Part shown: positions 36,340 to 45,476 of the stretch, in pieces
Layout of the letters: the number at the start of each line of letters is the position of its first letter
Position numbering within the stretch: position 1 is the first letter of the stretch
Assembly: GCF_003933735.1 (NCBI RefSeq)
Contig: NZ_RSED01000004.1
Coordinates: 62,001-126,000 of the forward strand
Reading direction: 5' to 3'
Length of the DNA stretch: 64,000 nucleotides
DNA from: Aquabacterium soli
Lineage (GTDB): Bacteria > Pseudomonadota > Gammaproteobacteria > Burkholderiales > Burkholderiaceae_C
Notes under the pieces: generated by a model
Database searches by the model: none
Told to the model about the DNA's origin: nothing
The model's input: only the letters and a program-made list of their open reading frames with translations
Made by a program: the position numbers and the translations under genes

Positions 36340-38678
36340 GAAGATCCCTTCGAGGGTGTTGTTTCAAGCCGCAGGCACGGTGCCAGCAGACAGACGATGG
36401 TCAGGCCCACCAGAAGCGTCAGGCCAAAACTGTGCAGGGCGGGAGTGCTGGACAGGCCCAGCAGCCCGAAGGACAGGCTGGTGCTGCAGGCGCCGAGCAC
36501 CACGGCCAGCCAGGCGTGGCCTTGCTCGTCGCCCTGGTGCTCCATCAGGAAGATGCCGTAATCGACGCCCATGCCCAGCAGCAGCATCAAGGCCAGCAGG
36601 CTGAACAGCTGGAAGGGCTCGTGCAGCATGCCCAGCGTGGCCACGCACAGCACAGAGGCCACGGCCGTGGGCAGCCAGGCGCGCCAGGCCTGCCGCCCGA
36701 AGCGCAGGGCCAGCGCGCCCAGCACCAGCACATGACCGACCACGAGCAGCCAGCCCATGGTGTGGCGGAAACGCCCCATCAGGTGCGAGATGGCATCGAC
36801 CCTGTCCACCCATTGCACGCCGGGCATGCTCTCGGCCAGGCGCTGCAGCGCGGCGAGTTGGTCGGCATGCGCCAGGCCTCGGACCAGCACGGCGCTGGCC
36901 TGCCCGCCGCCTTCGGGGTGGTCGAGCCACTGGGCCCTCGCGCCCACGGAGGCCTCGCTGGCCAGCCAGGCCTGCACGGTCAACGGATGGGTGGAGAAAC
37001 CGGGGCGGGTCAAAGGCTCGTCCAGCGCCTGGCCGACACGGCGCAGCACGGCGGTCTCGGCCTGGGCGGTCAAGGCACGGTCTGCCGCCTGGCGGGCCGC
37101 CGAGGGCACCCAATCGGACACCGCCGCCAGGCCCGCCTCGGTGCCCTGGCGTGCCTGCTCGGCCAGCCAGGGTGCCAGCGCCTGCTTGAGCGCCTCTTCG
37201 CGCCGCAGCACCTCGTCGGCATCGCGCCCTTGCACCAGGAAGAACTGCGCCGGGCTGGGCACCTTGAGCAACTGGCCGACCTGCATCTGGGCCTTCATCA
37301 GGGCCGCGGGCGAGGACTGCAGTTGCCGCACATCGTCATTGATCGACAGGCGGCTCAGGCCCCAGGCGCACCACAGCACGGCCAGCACACTGGCCACCCC
37401 GGCCCAGCGGCCGCGCCAGCGAGGCCAAGCCCGCAGGCTGCCGGCCACGCGCCGCTCCAGTGCCCCACCAGGCAGGGCGCCGGTGTCCAGCCACGCGAAC
37501 CAGCAGACCACCGTGAGAAAGGCTGCCGTGAGCCCCACGGCCGAGAACACGGCCATCTGGCGCAGGCCCGGGAAAGGCACGACGCCCATCACCAGGTAGC
37601 CCAGCACGCTGGTGGCCAGCGCCAGCGCCAGGCCAGGCCACAGGTGGCGCATCAGCGTCCAGCGCGGTACCTTGGGCGTGCCCAGGCGGGAGGCGAAGTA
37701 ATGGATGCCGAAATCCTCGGCCACGCCGACCAGGCTGGCGCCGAACACCAGCGTGAGCACGTGCACCTCGCCGAACAGCCACACGGTGGCCGACAGCCCT
37801 GCCGCGCACCCGATCAGCAGCGAGCCGGCGATGAGCACCACCGGACGCACGGCGCGGAACGCCGCCCACACCAGCGCCACCACGGCCGCCAGCGATCCCC
37901 AACCGATGGTGTTCATCTCCTGGTTGCCCTGGGCTGCGCCAGCTTCGGCGTGCAGCGGAATGCCGGCGCTGAGCACCTGCACGCCACCGGCCACGGCCTG
38001 GCTCGCGTGCGTGATCGCGTCGGCCCAGCGCCGTTCGCCATCCATGCGGAAGGCGCTGCCCTCCACCTCGTAGAGCAGCACCGCCCACTCGCGGTCACCC
38101 TTGGGATCGGGCACCCACAGCATGCCGTCACGAGGGCGCGCCGCCGTGACGCTGGCGCGCTGCGACCACCAGCCTGACCACAGGTTCAAGGGGTCGGCGA
38201 GCCAGTGGGTGGGCTGGCCAGCGGACAGGCCGTGCAGGCGGGCCAGTGCCTGGCGAGCCAGTGCCTCGGTGTCGGGCTGTGCCAGGGCTTGGCGCTGGGC
38301 ATCGGTCAACAGGGCATCGCGCCAGGGCTTGTAGAACGCGAGGGCATTGCCGCCCGCTTCAGCCGCACGGCGCAGGCCAGCCTGCTGCGTGGCGATGGCG
38401 TGATCGAAGCGCTGGGCGGCCGCCAGGGCGGTGTCCCAATCGGCCGCGCCCAGCATCACCACGATGCGGCGCTCGCCCTGCCCTGCCAGCTGGGCCATGG
38501 CCTGCTGCGCCAGCGGCTGCTGCTGGTCCTGCGGCAGCAGGTCGAACACGTCGGTGTTGAGTGCGGGCGCACGCCAGAACACCCACTGGTGCGCAGCGAC
38601 CAGGCCTACCACCACCAGCCACAGCAGTGCGATCCACAGAGGCCAGCCCCGCCGGGGGCCCGCGGCATGCCTGGTCAT
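36336..38678 (-). CDS. apeM: MMPL/RND-family exporter ApeM-type
   Basis: 780-residue inner-membrane protein of the MMPL family with about 12 predicted helices: one N-terminal helix (about 15-31), a periplasmic loop with NTDVFDLLPQDQQ, a helix bundle (about 265-400), a second periplasmic domain and a second bundle (about 640-770) with LLLGMGVDYGIFL. Two segments VGVAEDFGIHYF and LGMGVDYGIF are the paired proton-relay motifs of the family. It likely exports the lipid-linked pigment. ATG 38678 has AGGG upstream and is preferred over the upstream TTG and GTG codons. Confidence 0.88.
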   Translation of the reverse strand: MTRHAAGPRRGWPLWIALLWLVVVGLVAAHQWVFWRAPALNTDVFDLLPQDQQQPLAQQAMAQLAGQGERRIVVMLGAADWDTALAAAQRFDHAIATQQAGLRRAAEAGGNALAFYKPWRDALLTDAQRQALAQPDTEALARQALARLHGLSAGQPTHWLADPLNLWSGWWSQRASVTAARPRDGMLWVPDPKGDREWAVLLYEVEGSAFRMDGERRWADAITHASQAVAGGVQVLSAGIPLHAEAGAAQGNQEMNTIGWGSLAAVVALVWAAFRAVRPVVLIAGSLLIGCAAGLSATVWLFGEVHVLTLVFGASLVGVAEDFGIHYFASRLGTPKVPRWTLMRHLWPGLALALATSVLGYLVMGVVPFPGLRQMAVFSAVGLTAAFLTVVCWFAWLDTGALPGGALERRVAGSLRAWPRWRGRWAGVASVLAVLWCAWGLSRLSINDDVRQLQSSPAALMKAQMQVGQLLKVPSPAQFFLVQGRDADEVLRREEALKQALAPWLAEQARQGTEAGLAAVSDWVPSAARQAADRALTAQAETAVLRRVGQALDEPLTRPGFSTHPLTVQAWLASEASVGARAQWLDHPEGGGQASAVLVRGLAHADQLAALQRLAESMPGVQWVDRVDAISHLMGRFRHTMGWLLVVGHVLVLGALALRFGRQAWRAWLPTAVASVLCVATLGMLHEPFQLFSLLALMLLLGMGVDYGIFLMEHQGDEQGHAWLAVVLGACSTSLSFGLLGLSSTPALHSFGLTLLVGLTIVCLLAPCLRLETTPSKGSS

Positions 38679-38686
38679 CACATCCC

Positions 38687-39319
38687 TCAATCGAACCAGG
38701 CGGTCTCGGCCGGGCTGAGCGGCGTCAAGCTGTGCTTGCTGAACTGAAGGCGCGTTTCGTCGCCCGACGCCTCGGTCCAGCGCACCTGTCGCACGTGCTC
38801 GTCGCCCTGCAACTCGATGCGTGTCACGAAGCGGCCGAGCGAAGCCTCGCGTGGGAGCAGGTTCAAGCGCCAGCCGCGCGCACCATCCAGCACCAGTTCA
38901 GCCTGGAAGCGCGAGGCCAGCGCCTTGATGTCGCCAGCCAGCAAGGCCAGCAGCAGGTCGTTGACCATGCGCAGGCCGGGCTCCTGGCGTGTTTCGACGG
39001 TGTTGTTGCCGCCAGAGGCATCCAGCGTGCGGATGCGGTCGCGCGTGACGACGATGGTCGACGCGAACGGCTCGCGCGTGGCCCAGTGCACGCCGCGCCC
39101 ACGCGCCATCACGAAGGCGCCGCGCGACACCAGCGGGCGCTTGAAGCCCTTGAGCGTCTTGGTCTGCTCGAACTCGCCGCGCAGCACCGGGGGCGCGGTC
39201 AGGCGGCGCCCCAGTTCGGCCAGCGGGTCGGTTGAGACAGTTTGCGCGTGCAGCGGCCAAGTGGCCGCGCTGGCGGTGATGAGGGCCCATGCACACAGCA
39301 GATGGCGGCGGGCCTTCAT
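38687..39319 (-). CDS. apeL: LolA-like outer-membrane lipid carrier ApeL-type
   Basis: 210 residues with a signal peptide (about 1-25, cleaved near LHA-QT). The mature protein has the LolA-type FEQTKTLKGFKRPLVSRG strand pair, RVHWATREPF-like content and FVTRIELQGDE. LolA-like proteins in aryl polyene clusters are thought to carry the lipid-linked pigment across the periplasm between ApeM and the outer membrane. Start 39319 overlaps the thioesterase stop by 4 bp. Confidence 0.85.
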   Translation of the reverse strand: MKARRHLLCAWALITASAATWPLHAQTVSTDPLAELGRRLTAPPVLRGEFEQTKTLKGFKRPLVSRGAFVMARGRGVHWATREPFASTIVVTRDRIRTLDASGGNNTVETRQEPGLRMVNDLLLALLAGDIKALASRFQAELVLDGARGWRLNLLPREASLGRFVTRIELQGDEHVRQVRWTEASGDETRLQFSKHSLTPLSPAETAWFD

Positions 39320-39774
39320 GCGCGCTCTCCCGTGCCCACGCTCACACCCAGCTTCTGCCACAGCACCGGCGGGCACACCCAGCACATCTCGCGCGTGGCG
39401 ATGTCGACCGCCACCTGGATGGAACTGGCCTTGGTCAGCACCTGGCCGCTGTCGGCGCAGCGCACCTGGTAGTCGATCTTCAAGCGGTTCTCCCATTCGA
39501 CGATGCGGGCGCGAATGCGCACCTTCTGCCCGTACACCAGCGAACGCACGTACTTCAGCCGCATGTCAACGATGGGCCAGGCGTAGCCCGATTCCTTCAT
39601 CTGCGGATAGTCGTAATCGAGCCGGGCCATCAGCGCATTGCGCGCGATCTCCAGGTACTTGACGTAGTTGCCATGCCAGACCACATCCATCGGGTCGAGG
39701 TCATGGAAGGCGGGCGACAGCTCGATCTCGTGCGACAGATCGGGCGTGCTTGCGAGCTTGGTGTCATCAGCCAT
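39316..39774 (-). CDS. apeK: 4HBT-type acyl thioesterase ApeK-type
   Basis: 152-residue hotdog thioesterase with the 4-hydroxybenzoyl-CoA thioesterase fingerprint FHDLDPMDVVWHGNYVKYLE (active-site Asp and the conserved WHGNY). It may release the finished chain or clear mis-primed carriers. ATG 39774 overlaps the ammonia-lyase end by 8 bp. Position between the lyase and apeL agrees with ApeK synteny. Confidence 0.85.
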   Translation of the reverse strand: MADDTKLASTPDLSHEIELSPAFHDLDPMDVVWHGNYVKYLEIARNALMARLDYDYPQMKESGYAWPIVDMRLKYVRSLVYGQKVRIRARIVEWENRLKIDYQVRCADSGQVLTKASSIQVAVDIATREMCWVCPPVLWQKLGVSVGTGERA

Positions 39775-41329
39775 GGTAGGGCTCCCAGCGTCCGGCACGC
39801 AGGCCCGTCAGCAGGCGCTGCAGGTCGATGTCGAGCGCGCGGTCTTCTTCCACCAGCGCCACGTCATCCGACAACTGGGCCAGGAAGTCGGCCAGGGCGG
39901 GCGGCAGGCGCCCTGCATCACCCAGGCGCTGGCGCAGGGCCATGGCCTGGCGCGCGGCGATCATCATGCCGGCCAGCACCTGCTCGGTCAGCTCCAGCAC
40001 GCGCAGCGCGTCGCGCGCGGCGATGGTGCCCATGCTCACCTTGTCCTGGTTGTGGCACTCGGTGGAACGCGAGAACACCGAGGCCGGCATGGTCTGCTTG
40101 AGCGCCTCGGCCGTCCAGGCCGACACGCTGATCTGCAAGGCCTTCAAGCCATGGTTGATGGCCGCACGCGGGCCGGTCGCGCCTGACAGGTTCGAGGGCA
40201 GCCCGTGATTGAAACGGGTGTCGACCAGCAGGGCCAGCTGGCGGTCCAGCACATCCGCCACGTTGGCCACCACGTTCTTGAGCGTGTCCATCGCCAGCGC
40301 GATGTGGCCCCCGTAGAAATGGCCGCCATGCAGCACACGCTCGCCATCGGGATCGATCAGCGGGTTGTCGTTGGCGCTGTTGAGCTCGTTGGCGATGGTC
40401 TGGCGCATCCACACCAGGGCGTCTTCCAGCACGCCGATCACATGGGGGGCACAGCGCAGGGAATAGCGGTCCTGCAGGCGCTTCTCGTTGCGCTCGGCCT
40501 GGTCGGCCTGCAGATCGTCGCGCAGGCGCGCGGCCACGCGTTGGGGCCCAGGGTGCGGCTTGAACGCGAACAGCGTCTCATCGAAGTGGTGCGCATTGCC
40601 GGCACTGGCCCACACGTTGCAGGCCGTCAGCCGCGTGGCCAGATCAGCCACGGCAGCGGCCCGTCGCCAGGCCAGGCAGGCCAGGCCGGTCATCACCGAG
40701 GTGCCGTTCATCAGCGCCAGCGCCTCCTTCGGGCGCAGCTTGAGCGGTGCCAGGCCGATGCGCGGCAGCACATCGGCCGCGCGCTGGCGGCTGCCTTCGA
40801 ACCACACCTCGCGTTCGCCGCACATCACCGCGGCCACGTAGGACAGCGGCGTCAGATCGCCGCTGGCACCCACCGAGCCTTCGGCCGGGATCAGGGGCAG
40901 CGCATCGTGCACCAGCAACTGCTCCAACTGCACCAGCAATTCCCAGCTCACTGCCGAAGCGCCCTGGCACAAGGAGGCCAGGCGCGCCGCCAGCACGGCC
41001 CGTGTCTCTTCGGGCGTCAGGAAGCGCCCGGCGCCGATGCCGTGGTACGTATAGAGGTGGTGAGGCAGCTCGGCCACCAGCTCGGGCGGCACGCTGACCG
41101 TGCACGAATCGCCATAGCCGGTGGTGACGCCATAGACCACGCCATCTTCTCGCAGCAAACGGTCGAGAAAGGCCGCGCCACGCTCGATGCGCTCGCGAAA
41201 GGCCGGTGCCGCATCGAGCCGGGCCAGGCGCTGTCGGGTGGACAAGGCCACCACGTCGTCGACGCTCAGCGGGCTGCCGTTGAACACCACCGCCTCGGCG
41301 GATCCAGGACCTTGTTGCATCGTCGTCAT
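39767..41329 (-). CDS. MIO-type aromatic amino acid ammonia-lyase (HAL/TAL/PAL family)
   Basis: 520 residues. The self-forming MIO cofactor triad Ala-Ser-Gly is at about 155-157 (SVGASGDLTP). The catalytic loop tyrosine is in VYGVTTGYGD (about Tyr66), and ELNSANDNPL and GGHFYGG are conserved active-site segments. The substrate-selectivity position reads Tyr-His (about 95-96, LYTYHG), whereas HAL has Ser-His and Rhodobacter TAL has His-Leu, so specificity cannot be assigned. No other hut genes are nearby, which argues against histidine catabolism. In this operon it most likely makes an aryl acrylate (cinnamate or coumarate type) starter for the polyene. ATG 41329 overlaps the upstream stop (TGATG). 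Confidence 0.88.
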   Translation of the reverse strand: MTTMQQGPGSAEAVVFNGSPLSVDDVVALSTRQRLARLDAAPAFRERIERGAAFLDRLLREDGVVYGVTTGYGDSCTVSVPPELVAELPHHLYTYHGIGAGRFLTPEETRAVLAARLASLCQGASAVSWELLVQLEQLLVHDALPLIPAEGSVGASGDLTPLSYVAAVMCGEREVWFEGSRQRAADVLPRIGLAPLKLRPKEALALMNGTSVMTGLACLAWRRAAAVADLATRLTACNVWASAGNAHHFDETLFAFKPHPGPQRVAARLRDDLQADQAERNEKRLQDRYSLRCAPHVIGVLEDALVWMRQTIANELNSANDNPLIDPDGERVLHGGHFYGGHIALAMDTLKNVVANVADVLDRQLALLVDTRFNHGLPSNLSGATGPRAAINHGLKALQISVSAWTAEALKQTMPASVFSRSTECHNQDKVSMGTIAARDALRVLELTEQVLAGMMIAARQAMALRQRLGDAGRLPPALADFLAQLSDDVALVEEDRALDIDLQRLLTGLRAGRWEPYHG

Positions 41330-42342
41330 CACTGCTCGGGCATCACTGGCGGCTGCTCACCTTGCCGCCAGAAGGGAAAGAAATTGAACCAGGCCATGGG
41401 CGAGCGCACCAGCACCGACTCCAGCCAGGTGGCGAAATCCTGCGCATGGCCGGCCATGGCCTCTTCGCGCCGGCCGCGCGGCAGCACCACGGATTCGGCC
41501 AGGCGCTGCACGCGCAGCACATAGCCCTCGCCATGCACCGCGTCGTGCTCGCGCACGCAGGCCATGGCGTACAAGGGGCACTTGAGCAAGGCCGCCAGCA
41601 CGTAAGGGCCGACCGGCCAGCGGGCCTGCGCGCCCAGGAAGGTGGCCGACACCGTGGTGCTGTGCGACACCGGCACGCGGTCACCCGCGATGGCCACGTA
41701 CTCGCCCTGCGCCACCTTGTCGGCCAGCATGATGGCCGTGGCGGGGCTGATCTCGGTGACCTGGATCAGGCGCACCGGGCTGTCCGGGTGCAAGCGCTGC
41801 AACAGGCGGTTGAAGCGCTCAGCATGCACCGTGTGCACCAGCACGTTCAGGCGCACCCCACGATGGCGCTCGGCGCTGATGCGGCACAGCTCCATGCAGC
41901 CCACATGGCCCGTGACGATGATAGCGCCGCGCCCCTGGTCTCTCAGAGCCAGCAGACCTTCTTCACCGAACGAGCGCAGGGCTTCGCCGCCGAGCGCGCC
42001 GCTCATGGCCAGCAGCTTGTCGAGGATGGTGTCGGCGAAGGCCAGCAGGTGCTGCAGCGATTGCCATGCACCTGGCTCACGCCCCACCGAGGCACCTTTC
42101 AGGCGCTTGTGCGCATGCAGGCGGCGCAGGTAATCCAGCGATGACTCACGCGCCAAGGGTTTCGTGGCCCAGTAGTAAGCCACCACCGGGTACAGGCAGA
42201 GCCGGAACGGCGTGCGCCCCAGCACACGGTAGATCCAGAACAGCAGCCGGATGCCGCCCACGAAGGTGGCCTCGTTCAGGCTGGCCCAGTGCGGCGCAGC
42301 TGGGGACTGGGCCTGCGGCGGTGGCGGCACGGCGCTGCTCAT
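41329..42342 (-). CDS. LpxL/LPLAT-like acyltransferase (acyltransferase half of ApeJ)
   Basis: 337 residues resembling the LpxL/HtrB lysophospholipid acyltransferases. An N-terminal membrane-associated segment (FVGGIRLLFWIYRVLG) precedes the motif VTGHVGCMELC (the HX4E variant of the HX4D motif), then AIAGDRVPV and FFPFWRQ. In E. coli APE synthesis one fused ApeJ carries glycosyltransferase and acyltransferase; here the two are separate overlapping genes. It may transfer the aryl polyene chain or a fatty acid to a lipid head group. Confidence 0.82.
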   Translation of the reverse strand: MSSAVPPPPQAQSPAAPHWASLNEATFVGGIRLLFWIYRVLGRTPFRLCLYPVVAYYWATKPLARESSLDYLRRLHAHKRLKGASVGREPGAWQSLQHLLAFADTILDKLLAMSGALGGEALRSFGEEGLLALRDQGRGAIIVTGHVGCMELCRISAERHRGVRLNVLVHTVHAERFNRLLQRLHPDSPVRLIQVTEISPATAIMLADKVAQGEYVAIAGDRVPVSHSTTVSATFLGAQARWPVGPYVLAALLKCPLYAMACVREHDAVHGEGYVLRVQRLAESVVLPRGRREEAMAGHAQDFATWLESVLVRSPMAWFNFFPFWRQGEQPPVMPEQ

Positions 42343-43079
42343 CAGGCCACCTTGCGCCACAGCAGCAGCGGCAGGCGGGCCAGCATGCCGGCGAACAGCC
42401 GCGCGTGCATGCCCGAGATCAGCACGTTGTCCTTGAGCAGCTTGAAGTGCGATATGCCATCGAGCGGGTAGGACACGCGCGTGGGCACGCTCACCAAGGG
42501 CACACGGCGCCAGTGCAGGCGCACCAGCAGCTCGGGATCGAAATCCATGCGGCGCCCCAGGCGCACCTGGTCGATCAGGCCTACCACCGGCGCCAGCGGG
42601 TAGACACGGAAGCCGCACATCGAATCACGGATCTCCAGCGACAGGGTGTTGATCCACACCCAGATGTGCGTGGCGTAGCGGCCGTACAGGCGCCCTTTGG
42701 GCACGGATTCGTCATACACCGGCTGGCCGCAGATCACGGCCTGGGGGTGCTCGCGCGACAGGGCCAGGAAGGCAGGGATGTCGCCCACATCGTGCTGGCC
42801 ATCGGCATCGATCTGCAGCGCATGCGTGAAGCCCAGTGCCAGGGCCTGGCGCAGGCCGGCCATCATCGCCCCGCCCTTGCCCTGGTTCTGCGCCAGGCGC
42901 ACCAGGGTGAGCGCGGGCGCGTGCACCACGGCCAGCGCATCCAGCACGGCAGCGCAATCGGCATGGCTGCCGTCGTCCACCACCACCACGTCCAGCCCGC
43001 GCTCACGCACGGCCCGCACCATCAGGCCGATGGTGTCCGGGTGGTTGTAGCAGGGGATGACGGCGACGGTGCTATGCAT
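42342..43079 (-). CDS. family 2 glycosyltransferase (glycosyltransferase half of ApeJ)
   Basis: 245 residues with a GT-A fold: VAVIPCYNHPDTI start, VVVDDGSHAD, and the metal-binding ALQIDADGQHD. It is DPM/GT2-like without C-terminal membrane helices. It probably builds a sugar-containing lipid head group for the pigment. ATG 43079 overlaps the ligase gene by 8 bp. Confidence 0.85.
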   Translation of the reverse strand: MHSTVAVIPCYNHPDTIGLMVRAVRERGLDVVVVDDGSHADCAAVLDALAVVHAPALTLVRLAQNQGKGGAMMAGLRQALALGFTHALQIDADGQHDVGDIPAFLALSREHPQAVICGQPVYDESVPKGRLYGRYATHIWVWINTLSLEIRDSMCGFRVYPLAPVVGLIDQVRLGRRMDFDPELLVRLHWRRVPLVSVPTRVSYPLDGISHFKLLKDNVLISGMHARLFAGMLARLPLLLWRKVA

Positions 43080-44892
43080 GGTGTGCTGGCGCCTGGCCAG
43101 CCTCGGTGGGGTGTTGCGGCTGCGGCGCACGCGACCACAGCACCTTGCCGCTGGCGTGATCGGTGCGGGCATCGCGGTGCAGCGAGTAGAGCTTGAAGGT
43201 CAGGCAGGCCAGCGATGCATCAGCGCTGACACCACCCCAGCGCAGATCGGCCATCAGCGTGGTGCCGGGCTGCACCGGGCGCATGAACTTGAGCACGTCC
43301 ATCCGCACGAAGTGCGAGGGCACGTCGAAGCACTCGCGGGCCAGCGTGATGGCCCAGTGCAGCTGGGCCACGCCAGGCAAGATCGGCGCCTGCGGGAAAT
43401 GCCCGTCGAACACACGCAAACCAGCGTGGATGTCGAGCGCAGCCAGGGCCTGATCGCCATCGCGCAGATGCCATTGCACCGGCGGGAAATCCTTGTGCAG
43501 GCCAGCTGGATTGACCTCGGCATCATCGCCGCCCGCCCCGGGCACATCGAAAAGCGCCAGCAGCAAGGCCTGCGTGACTTTGCCCTGCGCATTGACCGGC
43601 AAGGCCTCTGCAAAACGCCAGCGCCGCGGCAAGCCCACGGGCTCGATGCGATCGGCCAGCACCTGACGCAGGCGCTCAGCCAGTGCGCGCCTGCCCGCCG
43701 CGGCCTCGGCCCAGCCTGCCGGCGTGGGCACCGCCACCACGCCGATGCGCGGGCCGATCGGGGTGTCGACCACCAGGGCGCGCGCTTCGGCCAGCCAGGG
43801 CGTGCTCACCAGGGCCTGCTCGATGGCGGCCAGCGAGATGCGTTTCTCTTCGATCTTGGCGATGCGGTCGCCTCGGCCCAGCAAGCGGAACCCGCCGTCT
43901 GCCAGGGCCTCGACGCGATCCCCTGTGGCCCACCACGCATCGCCCGCCACACGCGCCGAACGGATGCACAAGGTGCCGTCGGCATCGGCGCGCCAATCGA
44001 CATCGGCCAATGGGGTCCACGGCAGATCGGCCTGCAGCGCGCGGCGCCAGGCCATGCCGCCCGTTTCAGAGCTGCCCAGCACCTCCACGGGCGTGTGGCC
44101 CAGCAATGCCGCGGCCTGCCGGGATACCTCGAAGGGCAAAGGCCCGCCGGAAGAAAACACCGCACGCAAGGCGCCACGGGCCTGGGCCCAATCCAGGAGC
44201 CCCGACATGCGCTTGAGGTGCGCCGGCGTGGTCACCAGCAGCGAAGCGCCCTGGCTGCCCACGCGCTGGGCGATGTCTTCGGGGTAAAGCAGGCGTTGCG
44301 TGGCCATGGGCCGGCCGGCGCGCAAAGGCCACAGCACCAGGAACAGCAGCCCGTAGATGTGCTGGTGCGACACCGTGGCCCACACGGTCATCGCGTCTTC
44401 CCACGAGGCGGCGAAGGTGCTTTCCAGCACGTCCAGCTCCAGCGACAACTGCAGCAAGGTCTTGTCGATGGCCACCGGCTGCCCCTGCGAGCCGGAGGTG
44501 AACACCTGCAGCCGCGCCTGCGATAGGTCGAGCGGACCCGTCGCATGCAACGCTGCCAGGGACGGCGCCGGGTTAGAGGCCATCAGCCCATCAGGCAAGG
44601 TGCCTGCCATCTCGCAACCACGCTGCTTGAGCAACGCCACCGTCGCCGGCAGGTCATCGCCCGGCAGCAACACGGTCTTGCCAGCGTGCCAGGCGCCCAA
44701 CAACGCGGCCGAGAAAACCAGCGGATCGTCGTGGTACAGCGCCCAATCCGTGGCCGCCTGCCCGGCAAAAGCTGCATGCCATGCGGCCACCAGGGCACAC
44801 CACTGCGCATGCGTCACCACCTGATCGCCCTGCAGCGCCACGCGACGCGCAGTCTCAGGCGGGCGCACCGCCAAATCGCTCAGAGGCCACAT
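43072..44892 (-). CDS. acyl-CoA/ACP ligase fused to ApeI-type dehydratase (ApeH-ApeI fusion)
   Basis: 606 residues. Residues 1 to about 450 are an ANL adenylating enzyme: phosphate-binding loop FTSGSQGQP (131-139), LGSSETGG, WWATGDRVE and the C-terminal lysine segment LPVNAQGKVTQ. Residues about 475-600 form a FabA/FabZ-like hotdog domain with GHFPQAPILPGV (His about 498). In E. coli the ligase (ApeH) and dehydratase (ApeI) are separate adjacent genes; here one continuous frame links them. Expected jobs: activation of the aryl acid onto CoA or ACP, and dehydration with ApeP. ATG 44892 overlaps the upstream stop (TGATG). Confidence 0.88.
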   Translation of the reverse strand: MWPLSDLAVRPPETARRVALQGDQVVTHAQWCALVAAWHAAFAGQAATDWALYHDDPLVFSAALLGAWHAGKTVLLPGDDLPATVALLKQRGCEMAGTLPDGLMASNPAPSLAALHATGPLDLSQARLQVFTSGSQGQPVAIDKTLLQLSLELDVLESTFAASWEDAMTVWATVSHQHIYGLLFLVLWPLRAGRPMATQRLLYPEDIAQRVGSQGASLLVTTPAHLKRMSGLLDWAQARGALRAVFSSGGPLPFEVSRQAAALLGHTPVEVLGSSETGGMAWRRALQADLPWTPLADVDWRADADGTLCIRSARVAGDAWWATGDRVEALADGGFRLLGRGDRIAKIEEKRISLAAIEQALVSTPWLAEARALVVDTPIGPRIGVVAVPTPAGWAEAAAGRRALAERLRQVLADRIEPVGLPRRWRFAEALPVNAQGKVTQALLLALFDVPGAGGDDAEVNPAGLHKDFPPVQWHLRDGDQALAALDIHAGLRVFDGHFPQAPILPGVAQLHWAITLARECFDVPSHFVRMDVLKFMRPVQPGTTLMADLRWGGVSADASLACLTFKLYSLHRDARTDHASGKVLWSRAPQPQHPTEAGQAPAHHA

Positions 44893-45476
44893 CACCGCGC
44901 GGCCCTCAAGGCGGCAGTCTGAGCACGGTCTTCGCGGCGCACACGGCGGCGAACCAGCCACTCGATGCCGGCCAGCGCCCCCATCAGCCCGTAGGCGATG
45001 CCACCGTTGTACAGCGTCCAGGTGGCGTCGCTGGCGTACAGCGCCGTCCACAGCGCAATGCCGCCATTGATCGCAAAGAAGCCGCACCACACCTGGGTCA
45101 CGCGGCGCGTGTAGGCAATGGCCACGGGCGGCAGCTCGGGCTCACGCAGGCGCGCCAGGCGCTCGACCAGGCTGGGCGGGTGCACCAGGCTGGCACCGAA
45201 CAGCACCAGCATCACAGCATTCACACCCACCGGGTAGAGCTTGAGCGGCAGGTAGCCATTGCTGAACCAGGCTGCAGCGGCCAGCAGCACCGCACCCACG
45301 CCCACGCTCCAGGCCACCGAGGTCTGGCTCACGCCCAGGCGCACCAGGCCCAAGGCCACGAGCAGCACCGCCAGCCAGCGCGGCTCGATGTGCCCCTGGC
45401 TGAAATAGATGATGACGGGATAGCTCAGCGTTGCCAGCAGCAACACCGCGCCACCCAGGCGCCCCTTGTCAGGCAT
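44892..45476 (-). CDS. apeG: COG4648-type membrane protein ApeG-like
   Basis: 194 residues with about five or six hydrophobic helices (LGGAVLLLATLSYPVIIYF, WLAVLLVALGLVRLG, VGAVLLAAAAWF, AVMLVLFGASLV, WCGFFAINGGIALWTALY). The motif ARLREPELPP lies in a cytoplasmic loop. Its place between the ACP and ligase genes matches ApeG. Function unknown, perhaps in membrane localisation or export. ATG 45476 overlaps the ACP gene by 8 bp. Confidence 0.75.
   Translation of the reverse strand: MPDKGRLGGAVLLLATLSYPVIIYFSQGHIEPRWLAVLLVALGLVRLGVSQTSVAWSVGVGAVLLAAAAWFSNGYLPLKLYPVGVNAVMLVLFGASLVHPPSLVERLARLREPELPPVAIAYTRRVTQVWCGFFAINGGIALWTALYASDATWTLYNGGIAYGLMGALAGIEWLVRRRVRREDRAQTAALRAAR

Noticed and set aside
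36432-38177. 581-codon plus-strand frame opposite the exporter
   Set aside because: His/Gln/Ala-rich shadow without membrane or enzyme features; the minus-strand MMPL protein is clear.
39767-41329. Histidine utilisation (hutH) reading of the lyase
   Set aside because: No hutU, hutI or hutG nearby, and the gene is embedded with overlaps in a pigment operon.
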